DNA of 64,000 nt. It comes from Paenibacillus lemnae (GTDB lineage: Bacteria > Bacillota > Bacilli > Paenibacillales > Paenibacillaceae). The notes under the pieces are model-generated. The model did not search any database, had not been told where the DNA came from, and was given only the letters and a program-made list of their open reading frames with translations. A program made the position numbers and the translations under genes. Below are positions 61,603 through 64,000 of the stretch, piece after piece. Numbering within the stretch: the first letter of the stretch is position 1; every line of letters begins with the position of its first letter. The stretch covers positions 248,001 through 312,000 of the forward strand of contig NZ_JABBPN010000002.1 of the NCBI RefSeq assembly GCF_012933385.1, read 5' to 3'.

Positions 61603-61645
61603 TCCAAAGGCCTCCTTCATCTTCAGGATCTCTGTTTCTATCATA

Positions 61646-64000
61646 TCACATCTTTTCGATCATGATCTTCGATCCGCCGCCTGCCTGTCCTGCCGGGGTA
61701 ATGACCAGCTTCCGTGGAAGCCTTGCCCTCAGCTCCGGTACATGGCTGATAATACCGACCGTCAGTTTGTCGTTGTGCAGGCGTTCCAGAGAAGTAATGA
61801 CCGTATCCAGCAGTTCCGGATCCAGGGTACCAAAGCCTTCGTCAAGGAAGAAGAACTGAAGCGGATACTGCCCGCGCAGCTGGATTTGGGCAGACAGTGC
61901 GAGTGCCAGTGACAGCGAGGTCAGGAACGTCTCCCCACCCGAGAGGGTGGACACCGGACGTCTGACGCCGCCGTTGGCATCGTCCCGGATGACAAACCCT
62001 CCTCCTGAATCTACCTCCAGGGAGTAACGCTGCTGGGTTAAATAGCGCAAACGCTGTGAAGCGGCCTGGCTGACCTGCATTAACTGTTCCTCTGCGATGT
62101 ACTCCACAAATGCATTGCCTCGCAGACACGATTGAAGCTTGGACAGACGTTCGCTTTCCCGGGCGTGCTGAATACGATGCTTCTCCAATTCCATAAACCG
62201 GATGTGCCGTGTCCGGATATCCTCCAGGTCACGCTGTGCGCGGGCTTTCATCTGGATGGCAGACTCATCTGCACTCCGGCCCTCATCGAGCGAACGGCAG
62301 CACTCCTGCCACGCTTCTTCACTAAAAATCTTCCCGTCCAGCTTCTGCTCGACATCATTCAGGCGCAGTGACCATTCTTTCTGCTTGTCACGATGATCCT
62401 GAAGCAGATGACGGGATTTCTCCATCTCTTCCGGCGGCATGCTTGCATTCAGCAGCTCCTCTTCCGAAGAGAACGGGGATGTCGACAAGTCTGTAGTCCA
62501 TCGCCGCTCCGCAAGTGCCGCATGTTCGCCAGCGGAATGAGCTGCCTGTCCTGCAATGGCTGCTTCTCTGGCCGCAAGCTGCTTGCGTTCTTCTGCTTTC
62601 TTGCTCCGCTCTGCGGTCTGTGCAGCAGTATCTTTAAGGTATTTAAGCCGCTGTCTGCATGAAGTCAGCAGTTCTTCTGCTGACTCATTTCCGATCCAGG
62701 CGCGGAGGCGGCCGTCTTTTTCCAGCAGCAGTTCCTGCTTGCCTTGATGCTGGGCATCCCACTGGATCAGCTGTTTCTCCAGCTCCCGGAGCTGCAGCTC
62801 CAAGCTGGCGGATGCTTTTTTCTTCTCTTCCAGGAAAGGAACACTTCGTTCCAAACCTTCGCGCACCGCCTCGGCCTTATCATCTTTTTCCCGTATCCCT
62901 GCAAGCTGCTGCTCCAAAGAATCATAATCAAGGCTTCCCGCGGCAGCATACCAAGCCTCCTTGAGGCCTGCAAGTTCTTTCTGTGCCGTGTTCACTCTGT
63001 CATTCAGCTGTACCAATCGGGCATGATTATGCTCCTGCGAAGCTTCTTTTCTGGCCAGATCCTTTTGAATCGAAGACTGTTTCTCTTGTACCAGATGAAC
63101 ACTGCTGCGAAACTTCGCGGCTGCTTCTGACAACCCGGCTGCAAAAGCACGCAGGGAAGACACCGCCATATCCAACTTGTCATCTTCCAGCTTCTGATTA
63201 TCGTCCACCAGGATTCCTGCTGCCGCTTCAGACAATGAGGATGTGATTTCTTCCCACTCGCGGTTGCTGCTCTGCTGACCAACAGCAATGAGGCTATTGA
63301 CATTATCTTTTGGCACAGGTAAAGTCACGCCTTCGTTCAACAGCTGTCGGAATTGAAGCCTCAGCTCCTGCAGCTCCTCCTGCATGGCCTCAACCTGCTT
63401 CAACCGGCGGTCAGCATCATCAGTTGAAGCGGCAGCTTCAGGCAGGGCCGGCTCAGGATGATGTAAGCTTCCGCATACAGGACAAGGCTTGCCGTCGCTA
63501 AGATCAGCTGCAAGAGAGAGCGAAAGGGCATGCAGCTCCTGCTGTCTGGCATCCAGGTTCAGCCCTCGGATCAAAGAGACCGCATGAGCAGCTCCTTGTT
63601 CACTAAGCTTCACAGCATCTGCCGCAGCTTGCCGGAGCTGCTCCCCTTCACGGGATAACATCATGAGTTCGTGATCTACGGATGAAGCCTGTTGTCTCGT
63701 CTCCCGGATCTGTTCATCGGCTTTTGCATTCACCCTTTGTTGCTCACGGGCTTCTGCTTCGTACTTGGTCAGCTGGGTTTCGGCACCCAATATGCTCTGT
63801 TTCTTCTGCATTGCTTCCTGCAGAGCCTGCCGATCCTGGGCGCGTACTTCCAGCAGCTTCAGGCTCTCTTCCAGCTCCTGTCTTCGCTTCAGGCCTCTTT
63901 CCAGGAGTTCCTGCTCCTTGGACAGCTGCTCCGTTACCGTCTGCATTTTGTCTCTAGCTTCATTCCTTAGTGCCGACAGCTTAGCCAGCTCTTGGGACAG
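61646..64000 (-). CDS. sbcC: Exonuclease subunit SbcC, C-terminal part (cut by window edge)
   Basis: About 785 residues visible; the start and the N-terminal ATPase half are right of the window. SMC/Rad50-like protein which with SbcD cleaves hairpins and processes DNA ends. Long coiled coils flank a zinc hook (GKPCPVCGSLHHPEP, around 63460-63490). The C-terminal half has the signature STLSGGETFLTSLSLALALS and Walker B FFFLDEGFGTLD, then GIISHVPELRARLP. The frame remains open to the edge. sbcD is expected further right. Confidence 0.95.
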   Translation of the reverse strand: MSQELAKLSALRNEARDKMQTVTEQLSKEQELLERGLKRRQELEESLKLLEVRAQDRQALQEAMQKKQSILGAETQLTKYEAEAREQQRVNAKADEQIRETRQQASSVDHELMMLSREGEQLRQAAADAVKLSEQGAAHAVSLIRGLNLDARQQELHALSLSLAADLSDGKPCPVCGSLHHPEPALPEAAASTDDADRRLKQVEAMQEELQELRLQFRQLLNEGVTLPVPKDNVNSLIAVGQQSSNREWEEITSSLSEAAAGILVDDNQKLEDDKLDMAVSSLRAFAAGLSEAAAKFRSSVHLVQEKQSSIQKDLARKEASQEHNHARLVQLNDRVNTAQKELAGLKEAWYAAAGSLDYDSLEQQLAGIREKDDKAEAVREGLERSVPFLEEKKKASASLELQLRELEKQLIQWDAQHQGKQELLLEKDGRLRAWIGNESAEELLTSCRQRLKYLKDTAAQTAERSKKAEERKQLAAREAAIAGQAAHSAGEHAALAERRWTTDLSTSPFSSEEELLNASMPPEEMEKSRHLLQDHRDKQKEWSLRLNDVEQKLDGKIFSEEAWQECCRSLDEGRSADESAIQMKARAQRDLEDIRTRHIRFMELEKHRIQHARESERLSKLQSCLRGNAFVEYIAEEQLMQVSQAASQRLRYLTQQRYSLEVDSGGGFVIRDDANGGVRRPVSTLSGGETFLTSLSLALALSAQIQLRGQYPLQFFFLDEGFGTLDPELLDTVITSLERLHNDKLTVGIISHVPELRARLPRKLVITPAGQAGGGSKIMIEKM

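Noticed and set aside
1..64000. CRISPR arrays, insertion sequences, prophage or integrated elements, tRNA or rRNA genes
   Set aside because: No regularly spaced repeats, transposase or integrase genes, or tRNA-like sequences were noticed. The only tRNA-related element is the T-box leader. A covariance search would be needed to exclude small RNAs formally.

Overview
This 64 kb window is core chromosome from an endospore-forming, Gram-positive Firmicute, most likely Paenibacillus or a close relative in Paenibacillaceae. The case rests on gene content: SpoVD, YqfC/YqfD, an RsfA-family regulator, a CotD-like coat protein, the bacillithiol gene bshC, a T-box before glyQS, SigA, and strong purine-rich ribosome binding sites before nearly every gene. 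Gene order follows Bacillus subtilis closely in several blocks, but murF sits inside the division/cell wall (dcw) cluster and the RNase P RNA reads as class A rather than the Bacillus class B. No insertion sequence, prophage, CRISPR array, tRNA or rRNA gene was seen. Almost everything is on the minus strand.

Layout, left to right (transcription mostly runs right to left). 1-10.3 kb: dcw cluster, transcribed mraZ, rsmH, ftsL, pbpB, spoVD, murE, murF, mraY, murD (cut by the left edge), with a three-box MraZ operator before mraZ. 10.4-13.5 kb: ahcY and bshC. 13.5-19.3 kb: an oligopeptide ABC importer, oppA-B-C-D-F. 19.3-21.5 kb: DUF3397 membrane protein, PanE-like reductase and RsfA-family regulator, matching the ylbO-ylbQ neighbourhood of B. 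subtilis. 21.7-24.7 kb: a DUF2626 membrane protein, an exported coiled-coil protein of unknown role, and an orphan solute-binding protein. 24.8-30.6 kb: ylaK (PIN-PhoH), a 51-codon ORF with its own promoter and terminator, an LCP cell-wall ligase, ylaH, typA and a LiaF-like membrane protein. 30.8-32.3 kb: two divergent TerC paralogues.

32.4-34.8 kb: thiI and a cysteine desulfurase, a tRNA 4-thiouridine pair. 34.9-39.6 kb: lytic transglycosylase, small envelope and hypothetical genes, a membrane-anchored subtilase and a CotD-like coat protein. 39.8-40.2 kb: rnpB. 40.3-49.3 kb: the macromolecular synthesis region yqfO, trmK, sigA, dnaG, yqxD and T-box-controlled glyQS. 49.3-57 kb: recO, yqzL, era, dgkA, ybeY, pgpH, phoH, yqfD, yqfC. 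57.1-61.2 kb: a hypothetical protein, floA and nfeD behind a near-perfect sigma-W promoter, then yqeY and rpsU. 61.2-64 kb: hinT and the 3' part of sbcC, cut by the right edge.

The genes serve three main programmes: building peptidoglycan and dividing (dcw, dgkA, LCP, lytic transglycosylase), making RNA, ribosomes and protein (sigA, dnaG, era, ybeY, rnpB, typA, glyQS, rpsU), and sporulation or envelope stress (spoVD, yqfCD, coat protein, floA/nfeD). The window is largely conserved. The least explained items are the 51-codon ORF between the LCP gene and ylaK, the exported coiled-coil protein at 22.2-23.4 kb, the 195-residue membrane protein next to floA, and the class A-like RNase P RNA.
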